The notes under the pieces are model-generated. The model ran no database searches and was not told the DNA's origin. It saw nothing but the letters and a program-made list of their open reading frames with translations. A DNA stretch of 64,000 bases from NCBI GenBank assembly GCA_016841605.1, contig JAENYV010000002.1, positions 186,001 to 250,000 on the forward strand, written 5' to 3'. Made by a program: the position numbers and the translations under genes. Origin of the DNA: Dethiobacter alkaliphilus. GTDB lineage: Bacteria; Bacillota; Dethiobacteria; DTU022; UBA8154. Positions 63,478 through 64,000 of the stretch are shown in pieces (the stretch's first letter is position 1; every line of letters begins with the position of its first letter).

Positions 63478-64000
63478 TTAGCCGATGGCTGCTTTTTGCT
63501 GCTGTCCATGTATTCCCTTAACTCTGGAGATCTTTCCCCCTAATTTTTGCAGTTCTATCTCCAGGTTTTCATAACCCCGGTCTATATGCCGGACATCATG
63601 AACAATTGTTCTTCCTTCGGCAGCCAACCCAGCAATGACCAGAGCTGCTCCGGCACGAAGATCCGTCGCGGCAACCTCCGCCCCCAAAAGCTTATCGGTT
63701 CCCCGAATAAAAGCTTTTCTCCCCTCCACATGTATTTGGGCTTTCATCCTCTGCAGTTCAAAAGCATGTTTAAAACGGGCCTCAAAAATACTTTCCACAA
63801 TAGTACTGTTTCCCCCGGCCAGAGTGAGCAGAACCATCATGGGAGCTTGTAAATCGGTGGGAAACCCGGGATAAGGCAGGGTATACACTGTCTCCACACC
63901 CTTTATTTTACTTTTGCGAATTAAGAGGCTATCTTCCGAAGTTTCAATATTCGCACCGGCTTCCCGCATTTTTGCCACCACAGCATCCAGATGAGAAGGA
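63478..64000 (-). CDS. murA: UDP-N-acetylglucosamine 1-carboxyvinyltransferase (C-terminal part, cut by window edge)
   Basis: First committed step of peptidoglycan synthesis. About 174 C-terminal residues lie in the window; the frame continues open to the edge (PSHLDAVVAKMREAGANI). Visible EPSP-synthase-type motifs: PGFPTDLQAPMM, FEARFKHAFELQRMKA, ATDLRAGAALVIAGLAAEG and HIDRGYENLEIELQKLGG. The catalytic Cys region is off the window. Just upstream of ftsQ in the division cluster. Confidence 0.96.
   Translation of the reverse strand, partial: PSHLDAVVAKMREAGANIETSEDSLLIRKSKIKGVETVYTLPYPGFPTDLQAPMMVLLTLAGGNSTIVESIFEARFKHAFELQRMKAQIHVEGRKAFIRGTDKLLGAEVAATDLRAGAALVIAGLAAEGRTIVHDVRHIDRGYENLEIELQKLGGKISRVKGIHGQQQKAAIG

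Overview
The window is a gene-dense, mostly minus-strand stretch of a spore-forming Firmicutes chromosome, most likely of the class Clostridia. Evidence for this is the sporulation set (sigE, sigG, spoIIGA, a SpoIIM-family gene, ytaF, a YlmC/YmxH gene), a T-box ahead of ileS, strong AGGAGG-type ribosome binding sites, and a gene order close to the ftsA-to-smc part of the Bacillus subtilis map. TTG, GTG and even CTG start codons are frequent. There are no rRNA or tRNA genes, no CRISPR array and no prophage.

Layout (minus strand unless marked +). 1-9.6 kb: the lipid cluster DUF177-rpmF-plsX-fabH-[384-bp gap with a GC-rich structured element]-fabD-fabG-acpP-fabF-rnc-smc, driven by a near-consensus sigma-A promoter at 9605-9634. 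9.6-12.8 kb: a NusG-domain-II protein, a hotdog thioesterase, a GNAT acetyltransferase (+), NAD-type isocitrate dehydrogenase and a lytic transglycosylase. 12.9-18 kb: coaE, ytaF (+), mutM, polA. 18-22.5 kb: rpe-ribD-ribE-ribBA-ribH, ending in a terminator. 22.5-30.8 kb: rsgA, PASTA kinase and PP2C phosphatase, rsmB, a zinc peptidase, DUF116, fmt, def. 30.8-40.4 kb: priA, a SpoIIM-family gene (+), coaBC, rpoZ, gmk, remA, yicC, a Ca2+-type P-ATPase. 40.5-43.1 kb: rqcH (+) and a REP-associated tyrosine transposase element. 43.1-49.3 kb: pyrR, rluD, lspA, a TraR/DksA-type protein, DUF5665, ileS with its T-box. 49.3-56.8 kb: divIVA, ylmH, yggT, sepF, yggS, an HlyD-like adaptor, pgeF, a truncated NrdD-like protein, nrdR. 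56.9-64 kb: ylmC, a small secreted or membrane protein, sigG, sigE, spoIIGA, ftsZ, ftsA, ftsQ and the C-terminal part of murA.

Functionally the window joins envelope growth and division (murA, ftsQAZ, sepF, divIVA, fab/plsX, PASTA kinase) with sporulation control (spoIIGA processes pro-sigma-E; sigG follows), translation (ileS, fmt, def, rsmB, rluD, rsgA, rqcH) and cofactor synthesis (riboflavin, CoA).

The most interesting non-routine items are: the roughly 238-nt structured element between fabH and fabD, closed by its own terminal stem; an ATP-cone/NrdD-like protein that has lost the glycyl-radical domain and sits next to nrdR; a transposase element whose repeats supply the last codons of both flanking genes, at the place where B. 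subtilis has its pyrimidine operon; tandem palindromes at the divIVA promoter; a hairpin leader on remA; and two genes (rsgA, spoIIM-like) whose only well-placed start is CTG. All functional calls are from reading the sequence; no database search was run.
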